Positions 16,217 to 24,887 of a stretch of DNA of 64,000 bases are shown here, piece by piece. The notes below the pieces were generated by a model that was given only the letters and a program-made list of their open reading frames with translations, was not told where the DNA came from and made no database searches. The stretch covers positions 1 to 64,000 of the forward strand of contig NZ_JAUVVF010000012.1 of the NCBI RefSeq assembly GCF_030604785.1. Reading direction: 5' to 3'. How positions within the stretch are numbered: the first letter of the stretch is position 1; every line of letters starts with the position of its first letter. This stretch comes from Paracoccus sp. (in: a-proteobacteria) (GTDB lineage Bacteria; Pseudomonadota; Alphaproteobacteria; Rhodobacterales; Rhodobacteraceae). The position numbers and the translations under genes are program-made.

Positions 16217-16233
16217 ACCGCCCTTCGGGCGGT
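16217..16233. other. Perfect 7-bp hairpin in the thyX-gloA intergenic region
   Basis: ACCGCCC-TTC-GGGCGGT, 32-48 bases upstream of the thyX start. It could sit in the thyX leader or be part of an operator. No T tract follows on either strand, so it is not an obvious terminator. Confidence 0.5.
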
Positions 16234-16371
16234 CGCGGTGCCCTCGTCCTAAGTCAAGATGCGGTCTGCGGCAACCTCCGCGACAGGGTCGCCGGCAACC
16301 TCCGGGGGATGCTCCACGTTGAACCCGGCGCAGGGCCGTGGCAGCCTCTGCGCGCAAGAACAGGAGTCCCC

Positions 16372-16800
16372 ATGAACATCCGCTATCTGCACACGATGGT
16401 CCGCGTGAAGGATCTGGACAAGACGATGGCCTTCTTCCGCCTGCTGGGCCTGGAAGAGACGCGCCGCATCGACAACGAGAAGGGCCGCTTCACGCTGGTC
16501 TTCATGGCGCCGCCGGGACAGCCGGAATGCCCGGTCGAACTGACCTACAACTGGGATGGCGACGAGGGTCTTCCCTCGGACAGCCGCCATTTCGGCCATC
16601 TGGCCTATCGCGTCGGCAACATCTACGAGATGTGCCAGCGGCTCATGGATGCGGGCGTCACGATCAACCGCCCGCCGCGCGACGGGCACATGGCCTTTGT
16701 CCGCAGCCCCGACAACGTCTCGATCGAATTGCTGCAGGAGGGCGACCACCTGCCCCCGCAAGAGCCTTGGGTCAGCATAGAAAATACCGGCCATTGGTGA
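16372..16800 (+). CDS. gloA: Lactoylglutathione lyase (glyoxalase I)
   Basis: Glyoxalase I isomerises the hemithioacetal of methylglyoxal and glutathione to S-lactoylglutathione. The 142-residue product has the vicinal-oxygen-chelate fold: RYLHTMVRVKDLDKTMAFF with metal ligand H7, VELTYNWD, FGHLAYRV with the second histidine, and SIELLQ with the C-terminal glutamate ligand. CAGGAG precedes the ATG. The partner gloB is not in the window. Confidence 0.93.
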   Translation: MNIRYLHTMVRVKDLDKTMAFFRLLGLEETRRIDNEKGRFTLVFMAPPGQPECPVELTYNWDGDEGLPSDSRHFGHLAYRVGNIYEMCQRLMDAGVTINRPPRDGHMAFVRSPDNVSIELLQEGDHLPPQEPWVSIENTGHW

Positions 16801-16843
16801 ACCCCGGTTTCCGGCGCGGCCCAAGGTCGCGCCGGACATGCCG

Positions 16844-17395
16844 TCAGTAGATGTAGCGGATCTGCTCGCTCCAGAAGCGTTCGATGCGGCGGGTCTGCAT
16901 GTTCACCTCGTCAAGCGGCGGATCATCCAGCACCCCCGACATGGCCAGACCCTGTGCGTGGCGCAGAAAGAGCCGTCGCACGATCTCGCGGATGCGCTGG
17001 CCCTCGGCCGTCAGCCGCACGCGGACCGAGCGGCGGTCCAGATCGCAGCGCTCGTGATGGACATAGCCCATCGTTACCAGCTTCTTGAGATTGTAGCTGA
17101 CATTCGAGCCCTGATACATCCCGCGGGACCGCAGCTCGCCCGCGCTGACCTCGGCCTCGCCCAGATTGTAGAGGATCATCGCCTGCACGGGGGTAAGGTC
17201 AGTCTGGCGCAGCCGCTCGAATTCGTCCTTGACGAGATCCAGCATCAGCCGGTGCATCCGTTCAAGCAGGCGCAACGCCTCGAGATAGGCCTCGGACGTG
17301 TCCGAGAGGGCCTCGTCCTGGGGCAGACCAAGGGAGGATCGCGGATCCTGCGGGGCTTGGGCAAGCATCTTTCGCCGTCCTGTCATGTTCGTCAT
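16844..17395 (-). CDS. MarR-family transcriptional regulator
   Basis: The 183-residue product has a winged-helix MarR domain: LDLVKDEFERLRQTDLTPVQAMIL, SAGELRSRGMYQGSNVSYNLKKLV (recognition helix) and HHERCDLDRRSVRVRLTAEG (wing). The C-terminal helix ERFWSEQIRYIY should form the dimer interface. The N-terminal 30 residues are variable, and a start at 17368 is also possible because AGGACGG precedes that ATG. Proteins close to this are LdtR-like regulators in alphaproteobacteria. It follows sdhE by 74 bases on the same strand. Target and ligand are not evident. Confidence 0.88.
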   Translation of the reverse strand: MTNMTGRRKMLAQAPQDPRSSLGLPQDEALSDTSEAYLEALRLLERMHRLMLDLVKDEFERLRQTDLTPVQAMILYNLGEAEVSAGELRSRGMYQGSNVSYNLKKLVTMGYVHHERCDLDRRSVRVRLTAEGQRIREIVRRLFLRHAQGLAMSGVLDDPPLDEVNMQTRRIERFWSEQIRYIY

Positions 17396-17469
17396 GATCT
17401 GACGATGACAGCAAAAGCCGAATTGCCGGTTAATCGCTCATATTATTCCGCGCCCCAATACGAAGAATT

Positions 17470-17781
17470 TTAGTCAGCGGCGAAACGCGCTGCAGCATGC
17501 GCGGCGATCACGTCCAGCATGGGCTCCAGCACCGGATCGGGCTGGCTGCGCCCGGCCGGCGCCTCGGCCCCGATCCGCGCGGTTACCCACAGATAGAGAT
17601 CCTGATCGTTTTCCGAAAGCAGGCGCTCGTAGAGGTCCAGTTCGGCGGCCTCCAGCCGGGCCAGCCGGTCATCCGCGAAATGGCCCAGAATCAGGTCCAT
17701 CTCCTTCATGCCGCGGCGCCAGCTGCGCATGTGCAGCCGCTTCAGGCGATGTTCGGGCGATTCGGTGGCGGTGTCATCCAT
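17470..17781 (-). CDS. sdhE: Succinate dehydrogenase flavinylation factor SdhE
   Basis: SdhE helps attach FAD covalently to SdhA. The 103-residue product has the family core RLKRLHMRSWRRGMKEMDLILGHFAD, including the RGxxE motif (R-G-M-K-E), and the later YERLLSENDQDLYLWV. The ATG overlaps the end of the upstream HTH gene by 8 bases, so the two are coupled. No sdh genes are in the window. Confidence 0.93.
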   Translation of the reverse strand: MDDTATESPEHRLKRLHMRSWRRGMKEMDLILGHFADDRLARLEAAELDLYERLLSENDQDLYLWVTARIGAEAPAGRSQPDPVLEPMLDVIAAHAAARFAAD

Positions 17782-18124
17782 GGCTCAGTGCCTCTTGCAA
17801 ACGATCTATGCGCCGCTCGGCCTCGGCCAGCAGCGCCCTCAGCGCCGCCAGTTCCTCGACCAGCGCCGCCTGTCGGGGGCTCTCTTGCGGCGGCTCGCCC
17901 TCGCCCGTCAACAGCCATTGCGCCGTGACACCCAGCCTTGCGGCGATCTGACCGATCAGCGGCGCGCCGGGTTCGGCCTGATCGACCTCCCATCCCGCCT
18001 GCGTTTCGGGCCGCACGCCCAGCTCGTCGGCCAGATCCTCGACGCTCAGGCCCGCAGCCTCTCGCGCGGCGGTCAGCCGATCGCCCAGGGTCGCCACGGT
18101 GTCGCCGTAGATGTCGCTGTCCAT
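17774..18124 (-). CDS. XRE-type helix-turn-helix protein
   Basis: The 116-residue product has one helix-turn-helix (LGDRLTAAREAAGLSVEDLADELGV, then WLLTGEG typical of short cI/XRE regulators) and a C-terminal coiled-coil (VEELAALRALLAEAERRIDRL). I chose ATG 18124 with AAGG upstream; ATG 18133 adds three residues. It is likely an autoregulated or house-keeping regulator; it overlaps sdhE by 8 bases and is divergent from the aminotransferase gene, whose promoter it could control. Confidence 0.85.
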   Translation of the reverse strand: MDSDIYGDTVATLGDRLTAAREAAGLSVEDLADELGVRPETQAGWEVDQAEPGAPLIGQIAARLGVTAQWLLTGEGEPPQESPRQAALVEELAALRALLAEAERRIDRLQEALSHG

Positions 18125-18161
18125 CCTGCCCATCCTTGCCCGTTCATCTTCATCAGCGTAA

Positions 18162-19417
<1,256 letters not shown>

Positions 19418-19453
19418 GAGACGGGGCGAGCAGAAGCAAAAAGGAGAATCCCG

Positions 19454-19840
19454 ATGCTGCCCCATAACGCGCTTGTCGTGGTGGCCGACGGCCATTCCGC
19501 CACCCTCTTTCGCAACCAGGCCCGCCACGGCATCGATCTGGCGGACCCTCGGCGCATCACGCCCGAAAGCCTTGCCGATCCGGCGACGACCCCGGAACTG
19601 GACGAAATCAACACCCCCCGCGACGAGGAAGAGGCCGCATTCGCGGTCGATCTGACGCGTCACCTGAACGGGCTGGTGCTGAAGAACAAGGTCGAGGACA
19701 TCGTGATCGTCGCCGATCCCTCGACCCTTGGCGTGATGCGCAAGCATTACCACAAGGAGCTGCAGTTCCGACTGCGCCGCGAACTGGCCAAGACGCTGAC
19801 CAATGCCGACAGCGCCGCCATCGCCGAGGCCCTGACCTGA
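19454..19840 (+). CDS. Host-attachment-type (Host_attach) family protein
   Basis: The 128-residue product has the core HNALVVVADGHSATLFRN, then DLTRHLNGLVLKNKVEDIVIVADPSTLGVMRKHYHKELQFRL, characteristic of the small family first described as needed for attachment to host cells in Agrobacterium. The fold resembles a release-factor-like (eRF1 middle) domain. The molecular role is unknown and the family is common in free-living bacteria, where it tends to be stress induced. AAGGAGA precedes the ATG. A terminator follows. A weak EcfG-like promoter upstream would fit stress control. Confidence 0.78.
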   Translation: MLPHNALVVVADGHSATLFRNQARHGIDLADPRRITPESLADPATTPELDEINTPRDEEEAAFAVDLTRHLNGLVLKNKVEDIVIVADPSTLGVMRKHYHKELQFRLRRELAKTLTNADSAAIAEALT

Positions 19841-19862
19841 CAGGACCCGCCCTGCCGACACG

Positions 19863-19890
19863 AAAAAGGCGCCCCGCGGGGCGCCTTTCT
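19863..19890. terminator. Bidirectional intrinsic terminator
   Basis: A perfect 24-base palindrome (AAAGGCGCCCCG and its complement) ends the host-attachment-type gene on the plus strand (tail TTTCTC) and the 25-residue membrane peptide gene on the minus strand (tail TTTTTCG). Confidence 0.88.
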
Positions 19891-19918
19891 CATGTCGGGA
19901 TGCCGTTCCCGGTCGTGA

Positions 19919-19996
19919 TCAGAAGATGCCGAACAGATACAGCAGGATGATCACGAAGAACGGCACACCCAGAAACCATGCCACAAGACCTTTCAT
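19919..19996 (-). CDS. 25-residue membrane peptide
   Basis: A short ORF on the complement encodes a peptide starting MKGLVAWFLGVPFF and ending LLYLFGIF, one hydrophobic helix with a single lysine at the N-terminus. An AAGGAGA ribosome site stands 7 bases before the ATG, and the bidirectional terminator lies 29 bases after the stop. It therefore has its own signals on both sides. Function unknown; such single-helix peptides often bind membrane complexes. It is too short for standard gene callers. Confidence 0.65.
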   Translation of the reverse strand: MKGLVAWFLGVPFFVIILLYLFGIF

Positions 19997-20075
19997 CGCC
20001 CGTCTCCTTCGTCATTTATGCGTCGATCTGACAGGCGAACGTCTCAGGCGATCACAAGTTCCTGAACCGGTCGTC

Positions 20076-20858
20076 TCACAGCGCGGTCCAGCCGCCATCC
20101 ACGCTGATCGTGGTGCCGGTGATCTGGGCGGCCGCGTCGCTGCACAGGAAGACGGCGGTGTCCCCAAGCTGGTCCGTGGTGGCGAAATCCTTCGAGGGCT
20201 GACGCTCCAGCAGGACCTTCTCGATCACCTCCTCGCGGCCCATGCCGTATTTCTCCATCGTGTCGGGGATCTGCGCCTCGACCAGCGGGGTCAGCACGTA
20301 GCCCGGACAGATCGCATTGGCGGTGATCGGCTCGCGCGCGGTTTCCAGACCCGTGACCTTGGTCAGCCCGACGATGCCGTGCTTGGCCGCGACATAGGCC
20401 GACTTGTAGGGGCTGGCCGTCAGCCCGTGGGCGCTGGCGATGTTGATCACCCGCCCCCAGCCCGCCGCGCGCATCATCGGCAGCGCCGCCGCCGTGGTGT
20501 GAAAGGCCGAGCTGAGGTTGATCGCGATGATCGCATCCCATTTCTCGGCCGGAAAATCCGGGATGGCGGCGACATGCTGGATGCCCGCATTGTTCACCAG
20601 GATGTCGCAGGCGCCCGCCTTTTCGACCAGGGCGCGGCATTGATCGCCCTTGGACATGTCGGCGGCGATATATCGGACGCTGACGCCGTGTTCGGCCGCC
20701 AGCTTTTCGGCCAGCGCGTGATCTTCGTCGCGGTCGGTGAAGCTGTTCAGCACCACATCGGCCCCGGCATGGGCCAGCCGCGTGGCCACGCCCAGCCCGA
20801 TGCCGGAATTCGAGCCCGTCACGATGGCGGTCTTGCCCGTCAGGAATTTCTGAAACAT
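20076..20858 (-). CDS. bdhA: 3-hydroxybutyrate dehydrogenase
   Basis: A 260-residue short-chain dehydrogenase that would oxidise D-3-hydroxybutyrate to acetoacetate with NAD+, as in poly-hydroxybutyrate breakdown. The cofactor motif is TGSNSGIGLG, followed by NNAGIQHV, the catalytic serine in NIASAHG and YxxxK in SAYVAAKHG; the C-terminus TISVDGGWTAL and the internal IPDTMEKYG segment are typical of BdhA. GAGGAG precedes the ATG at 20858. No other PHB genes are adjacent. Confidence in the substrate is high but not certain within this large family. Confidence 0.88.
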   Translation of the reverse strand: MFQKFLTGKTAIVTGSNSGIGLGVATRLAHAGADVVLNSFTDRDEDHALAEKLAAEHGVSVRYIAADMSKGDQCRALVEKAGACDILVNNAGIQHVAAIPDFPAEKWDAIIAINLSSAFHTTAAALPMMRAAGWGRVINIASAHGLTASPYKSAYVAAKHGIVGLTKVTGLETAREPITANAICPGYVLTPLVEAQIPDTMEKYGMGREEVIEKVLLERQPSKDFATTDQLGDTAVFLCSDAAAQITGTTISVDGGWTAL

Positions 20859-20929
20859 CGGCTGCTCCTCGGTTGCCTGCCGCGAAACGCAAGGCGCCCT
20901 CCCGCCGGTTTCGCAGGCGCAGCATGGGC

Positions 20930-21004
20930 AAAAAAAAGCGCCCGCACAAGGCGGGCGCAAGTCATGAGGCAGGTTTCATACAGGCAAGAAACCTATCGAG
21001 CAGT
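20930..21004 (-). ncRNA. Candidate small RNA with own promoter and terminator
   Basis: On the minus strand a good sigma-70 promoter (21011-21039) is followed by about 75 bases that contain a 7-bp hairpin (AGGTTTC / GAAACCT, 20971-20977 with 20988-20994, 10-base loop) and end in a strong intrinsic terminator (GCGCCCGC / GCGGGCGC, 5-base loop, eight T residues; 20930-20958). The start point is estimated as 7 bases after the -10 element. It contains no credible ORF (only a five-codon ATG frame). It ends 72 bases before bdhA, so it does not read into that gene. I do not recognise the family. Confidence 0.65.
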
Positions 21005-21010
21005 GCGTTA

Positions 21011-21039
21011 TTTATACGCGAGTGTTCGCCCGAGTCCAA
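21011..21039 (-). promoter_or_regulatory. Sigma-70 type promoter of the candidate small RNA
   Basis: On the minus strand: -35 TTGGAC (21034-21039), 17-base spacer, -10 TATAAA (21011-21016). Five of six and five of six matches to consensus with ideal spacing, unusual in this GC-rich region. Confidence 0.65.
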
Positions 21040-21059
21040 CAGAGTTCTTCCCCCCTTGG

Positions 21060-21089
21060 TTGACGCATCCTTTGCAAGGCTGTTGATAT
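21060..21089 (+). promoter_or_regulatory. Possible promoter of the peptide-binding protein gene
   Basis: TTGACG (21060-21065) followed after 17-18 bases by TTGATAT (21083-21089), 35 bases before the ATG of the solute-binding protein gene. The -35 is good, the -10 is poor. Confidence 0.45.
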
Positions 21090-21123
21090 CGCCGGCAAAG
21101 AAAACGGAACGAGGCAGCGGGCG

Positions 21124-22980
21124 ATGCGAATCTTCGGAATCCTTAACGAATGCGCGATCAGGGGTCTCGTTCCCGTGATCGCGGCCTTCGGAATCGGTGT
21201 TGCAGCAATGCCGCTGGCAAGCCTCGCCGAGCCGGCCCATGGCATTGCTATCTATGGAGAACCTGCCCTGCCCGAGGGCTTCGATCACCTGCCCTATGCG
21301 AATCCCGCGGCCCCTCGGGGGGGCACGATTCGCCTGGCCGAGCCGGGGGGATTCGACAGCCTCAAGCCCTGGGTGCTCAAGGGGAACGCGGCCTGGGGCG
21401 TCGGGGTGCATGTCGCCGAATCGCTGATGATGCGCTCCATCGACGAGCCCTTCACGCTGTATGGTCTTCTGGCCGAGACGGTCGAGACCGCGCCCGACCG
21501 GTCCTGGGTCGAATTCACGCTGCGCCCCGAGGCGCGCTTTTCGGATGGCAGCCCGGTCACCGTCGAAGACGTGATGTGGTCCTACGAGACGCTCGGAACG
21601 CAGGGCCATCCGCGCTATCATTCGGCATGGGCCAAGGTCGCCTCGATGGAGCAGACGGGCGAGCGCAGCATCCGCTTCACCTTCTCCGAGATCGACCGCG
21701 AACTGCCCCTGTTGATGGGGCTGCGCCCGATCCTGAAAAAGGCGCAATGGGAGGGCAAGGACTTCACCGACAGCAGCCTCGAGCCGCCCATCGGCTCGGG
21801 CGCCTATGTGATCGACCGCGTCGATCCGGGCCGCGTGATCACCTTCCGGCGCAATCCGGATTACTGGGGCAACGATCTTCCGGTGACGCAGGGCCTGCAC
21901 AATTTCGACGTGATCCGCTATGACTACTTCGGAGACGCCAATGCCATGTTCGAGGCGTTCAAGGCGGGCGAGGTGACGGTCTGGCGCGAACTGAGCGCGC
22001 AGCGTTGGGCACAGGAATACAATTTCCCCCTGGTGACGCGGGGCGACGTGACGCTGTCCGAAATTCCGAACCAGCGTCCTTCGGGGATCGTCGGTCTGGT
22101 GATGAACACGCGCAATCCGATCTTTGACGATTGGCGGGTGCGTCAGGCGATGATCGAGATGTTCAACTTCCCCTTCATCAACCAGACGCTGAACGGCGGC
22201 GCGGACCCGCGCATCACGTCCTATTTCTCGAACTCGGTTCTGGGAATGGATCACGGCCCCGCCACGGGCCGCGTGGCCGAACTGCTGGAACCCTTTGCCG
22301 CCGAACTGCCGCCCGGCACGCTGGAAGGCTACAGCCTGCCCGAGGGCAGCGACCGCGCCATGGACCGGGGCGCCGTGCGCCGCGCCTTGGCACTGATGGA
22401 GGAGGCCGGCTGGACCGTGCAGGACGGCCAGATGCGCAACGCGGCGGGCCAGCCCTTCGCCTTCGAGATCCTGCTGAACCAGTCGGGCACCGCCATGCGG
22501 ACCTCGTCCGAGACGCAGCAGATCGTTAACATCTATGTCGAGGCCCTGCGCCCGCTTGGCATCACGCCCCGCGTGACGCTGCTGGATTCCGCGCAATATG
22601 TCGAGCGGACGAACAATTACCAGTTCGACATGGCCTGGTATGAGCGCGGCCTGTCGCTGTCCCCGGGCAACGAGCAGCGGCTCTACTGGGGATCGCAGGG
22701 CGTGACCGAACCCGGCACGCGCAACTGGATGGGCATGTCCAGCCCCGCCGCCGAGGCGATGATCGACCGGATGGTCCAAGCCGAAGATGCCGAAGAGTTC
22801 ACGGCCTCGGTCCAGGCGCTGGACCGGATCCTGATGGCGGGGCGCTACGTTATTCCGGTCAGCTTTTCGCCCATCTCGCGTCTGGCACATGCCTCGGACC
22901 TGAAATATCCTGAGAGAACGCCCATTTACGGTGACTGGCCGGGCTTCATGCCCGAAACGTGGTGGCAGGAGGCGAACTGA
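21124..22980 (+). CDS. Extracellular solute-binding protein family 5 (YejA-like)
   Basis: The 618-residue product has an N-terminal signal sequence (hydrophobic to about residue 30, cleavage near ASLA-EP) and is a periplasmic oligopeptide/microcin-C type binding protein: HGIAIYGEPALPEGFDHLPYANP is the YejA-like start, with later RPEARFSDGSPVTVEDV and FNFPFINQTLNGG. YejA works with YejBEF permease and ATPase, none of which is in the window, so the binding protein is isolated or feeds a transporter elsewhere. It overlaps the entericidin-like gene by one base (TGATG). Confidence 0.9.
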   Translation: MRIFGILNECAIRGLVPVIAAFGIGVAAMPLASLAEPAHGIAIYGEPALPEGFDHLPYANPAAPRGGTIRLAEPGGFDSLKPWVLKGNAAWGVGVHVAESLMMRSIDEPFTLYGLLAETVETAPDRSWVEFTLRPEARFSDGSPVTVEDVMWSYETLGTQGHPRYHSAWAKVASMEQTGERSIRFTFSEIDRELPLLMGLRPILKKAQWEGKDFTDSSLEPPIGSGAYVIDRVDPGRVITFRRNPDYWGNDLPVTQGLHNFDVIRYDYFGDANAMFEAFKAGEVTVWRELSAQRWAQEYNFPLVTRGDVTLSEIPNQRPSGIVGLVMNTRNPIFDDWRVRQAMIEMFNFPFINQTLNGGADPRITSYFSNSVLGMDHGPATGRVAELLEPFAAELPPGTLEGYSLPEGSDRAMDRGAVRRALALMEEAGWTVQDGQMRNAAGQPFAFEILLNQSGTAMRTSSETQQIVNIYVEALRPLGITPRVTLLDSAQYVERTNNYQFDMAWYERGLSLSPGNEQRLYWGSQGVTEPGTRNWMGMSSPAAEAMIDRMVQAEDAEEFTASVQALDRILMAGRYVIPVSFSPISRLAHASDLKYPERTPIYGDWPGFMPETWWQEAN

Positions 22981-23111
22981 TGCGGATCATTTTGGTTACG
23001 GTGATAGCCTGTGCCATACTGGCCGGGTGCAACACAGTCGCCGGTGTCGGCGAGGACATCACCGGGGTTGCGCGTTGGGTTCAGGGCGGCATCCCCGCAG
23101 GAGGATATTGA
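22980..23111 (+). CDS. Entericidin-like small lipoprotein
   Basis: A 43-residue ORF encodes a lipoprotein: short basic start, hydrophobic core and lipobox LAGC (cysteine 17), followed by NTVAGVGEDITGVARW, close to the entericidin A/B pattern CNTxxGxGxDI. Entericidins are outer-envelope lipoproteins induced in stationary phase. Its ATG shares a base with the stop of the binding-protein gene and its stop shares a base with the next start, so three genes are translationally linked. It is too short for ordinary ORF lists. Confidence 0.85.
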   Translation: MRIILVTVIACAILAGCNTVAGVGEDITGVARWVQGGIPAGGY

Positions 23112-23440
23112 TGAAATGGCATCATGTGGCCGCGAACTGGCCTGCATTCTACGAAGCGATCCTGGACAAATGGCCCGAGGCCGACGAAGCCGACCTTGAC
23201 GAGATCGACGGCGACCAGCGCGCCTTCATCGCCTATCTGGCCGAGGCGACCGGCCAGGAGATCGAGGAAATCCGCGAGGAGCTGCGGGACTGGCTCACCG
23301 GGGAAATCCCCTCGGACGTGGTCATGGACCCGATCCACGACAATCACTCGATCACGCTCAGCGCGAAATACGTCAACGAGGGCGAGGACGAATTCGCCGA
23401 TGACGCGGCTTTCGGTGACGACAAGGAAGACGAGGAATGA
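23111..23440 (+). CDS. CsbD-like acidic stress protein
   Basis: The 109-residue product starts MKWHHVAANWPAFYEAILDKWPEADE and continues DLDEIDGDQRAFIAYLAEATG; the spacing of tryptophans and the D-I-G-x-R step match CsbD-like proteins (W..I..NW..F...V..KW..L...DL..I.G.R..L). The C-terminal half is very acidic (EGEDEFADDAAFGDDKEDEE). CsbD proteins are abundant in the general stress response; their action is unknown. AGGAGG lies 8 bases before the ATG, inside the entericidin-like gene. The similarity is my pattern reading and should be treated as moderate. Confidence 0.68.
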   Translation: MKWHHVAANWPAFYEAILDKWPEADEADLDEIDGDQRAFIAYLAEATGQEIEEIREELRDWLTGEIPSDVVMDPIHDNHSITLSAKYVNEGEDEFADDAAFGDDKEDEE

Positions 23441-23465
23441 ACCGCCAGCCCGCCGCGGCCCGGCC

Positions 23466-24623
23466 TCAGCCGGGCGTGGCGGGTCCGGCCAGCGCCGACA
23501 ATTTCGTCAGGCGCCGCGCCAGCAGGACGTAGATCACTGCATAAAGCCCCGCCACGACCAGCCCGACCCACTGGATCTCGAACGGGGTGAAGACATAGGC
23601 CGCGACCAGCGTCGCCTGCAGCACGGCATGGACCGGGTAATAGCGCCCGCCCAGCCTTTCGCGCGTCCAGCCCAGATTGGCCGAGTAAAGCCGGATCAGG
23701 CTGTCGAGCGAGTTGATCACGAAAACCACGCCGACGGTGATCATGAACCAGTTCAGCCAGGTCGGGATCACGATCTGGTTCGCGTGATAGACGTAAAGCA
23801 CCGAGAACCACAGCCCCAAGGGCAGTGCGGGCAGCGCCACCATCGCCAGCGCCAGTTGCCAGACCGGCAGCCCGCCCACGAACCGCGCTACGAACTGTCC
23901 GATCATGATCGACCAGGCGAACCACCAGAACAGGTAGAATTCGTGGTAATCTCCGATGGGCGTCGCAAAGCGCGGCAGATGGCGGAAGTAATCGCCCAGC
24001 ATCGCGACGCTGCCGAAGAAATCGCCCAGGCCCACCCGGCTGTAGACGAAGGCGATCATCGCCAGCGCGGTGAAGGCCAGCACCCCAAAGCCGTAGCTGG
24101 ACACGATGGCCAGCCATTTCATCACACGCATGTCGCCGCTGGAGACGACCGAGGTCGCGATCACGACCAGAACCAGCGCCCAGATCACGCCCTGCGGCAG
24201 GTCGGGCGCGTAACCCGGCAGGTTGATCATGAACAGATAGCAGGTGAAGGAGCAGGTCGCGATGATCGTCAGGTTGTAGACCAGCTTGATCGCCGGGATC
24301 TCGAACAGCCGCAGGCGCGGCTCGATGGCGACAAAGTAGAAGGTCGTGACGAAATACATCAGCCAGACCAGCGGACCCCACATCCCGAACTCGATCGCCA
24401 GCGCATTGGTGAAGCCAAAGGCGGGATCGGTCTCGTAGATCGGAAACTCGTTCAGCGGCAGCATCACCAGACCCATATCCAGCCCCGCCGTGAACAGCAG
24501 TGCGATCAGCGTGAACAGCCCGACCGGACTCTCGCCGCGGCATTTCAGCCGCGGATAGCGCAGCAGCACGAAAAGGGCGCAGCCAAGCACGCTGAGATAG
24601 GCCAGGGTGATGATGGGTGTCAT
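23466..24623 (-). CDS. Short BCCT-like membrane transporter
   Basis: The 385-residue product has about ten hydrophobic helices. The segment FYLFWWFAWSIMIGQFVARF resembles the signature of betaine/choline/carnitine transporters (WWxAWxxxxGxFxAR), followed by LPLGLWFSVLYVYHAN. Typical BCCT proteins are over 500 residues, so the N-terminal helices and extensions are missing or the protein is a distinct short subgroup. GAGGACG lies before the ATG at 24623. It converges on the CsbD-like gene and is divergent from the cation-diffusion gene. Substrate unknown; an osmolyte would fit the stress genes next to it, but this is inference. Confidence 0.6.
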   Translation of the reverse strand: MTPIITLAYLSVLGCALFVLLRYPRLKCRGESPVGLFTLIALLFTAGLDMGLVMLPLNEFPIYETDPAFGFTNALAIEFGMWGPLVWLMYFVTTFYFVAIEPRLRLFEIPAIKLVYNLTIIATCSFTCYLFMINLPGYAPDLPQGVIWALVLVVIATSVVSSGDMRVMKWLAIVSSYGFGVLAFTALAMIAFVYSRVGLGDFFGSVAMLGDYFRHLPRFATPIGDYHEFYLFWWFAWSIMIGQFVARFVGGLPVWQLALAMVALPALPLGLWFSVLYVYHANQIVIPTWLNWFMITVGVVFVINSLDSLIRLYSANLGWTRERLGGRYYPVHAVLQATLVAAYVFTPFEIQWVGLVVAGLYAVIYVLLARRLTKLSALAGPATPG

Positions 24624-24776
24624 GGATCGTCCTCGTGCCGGGATACGCCTCGCGTCTTCAGGGGACCGGCTCGCAGCCGCGCAGCCCTGCCCGGCCCCGC
24701 AGGCGCAGGGTCGGTGGCCGCCGGATCGTCGCCGGCGCGACCCCATGGGCCGCTGATCAGGATGTTCCCGCCAGAC

Positions 24777-24825
24777 TGACGTATATTGATTGTTGCGTCA
24801 ATCAAGATTCCGTCATGTCTGACGG
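24777..24825. promoter_or_regulatory. Cluster of inverted repeats built on TGACG/CGTCA
   Basis: Three overlapping perfect inverted repeats: TGACG-N14-CGTCA (24777-24800), TTGATTG-N6-CAATCAA (24786-24805) and CCGTCA-TGTC-TGACGG (24810-24825). They lie in the divergent region between the BCCT-like and the CDF genes, 63 bases before the CDF start. This looks like an operator array; the regulator is not known. Confidence 0.5.
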
Positions 24826-24887
24826 TTGAGATCGCGGCGCGCTTCTGTCAAAGGCAGTCGGGACAAGATCAGCGCGACCGGGCCGCC

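Noticed and set aside
20959..20976. Five-codon ORF (MKPAS) within the candidate small RNA
   Set aside because: No ribosome site and the ATG lies inside the first hairpin; treated as chance.
22826..22851. GGATC-N17-CGTT as an EcfG promoter for the entericidin-like gene
   Set aside because: One mismatch, inside a coding region, 129 bases from the start; kept only as a remark because chance matches are expected in coding DNA.
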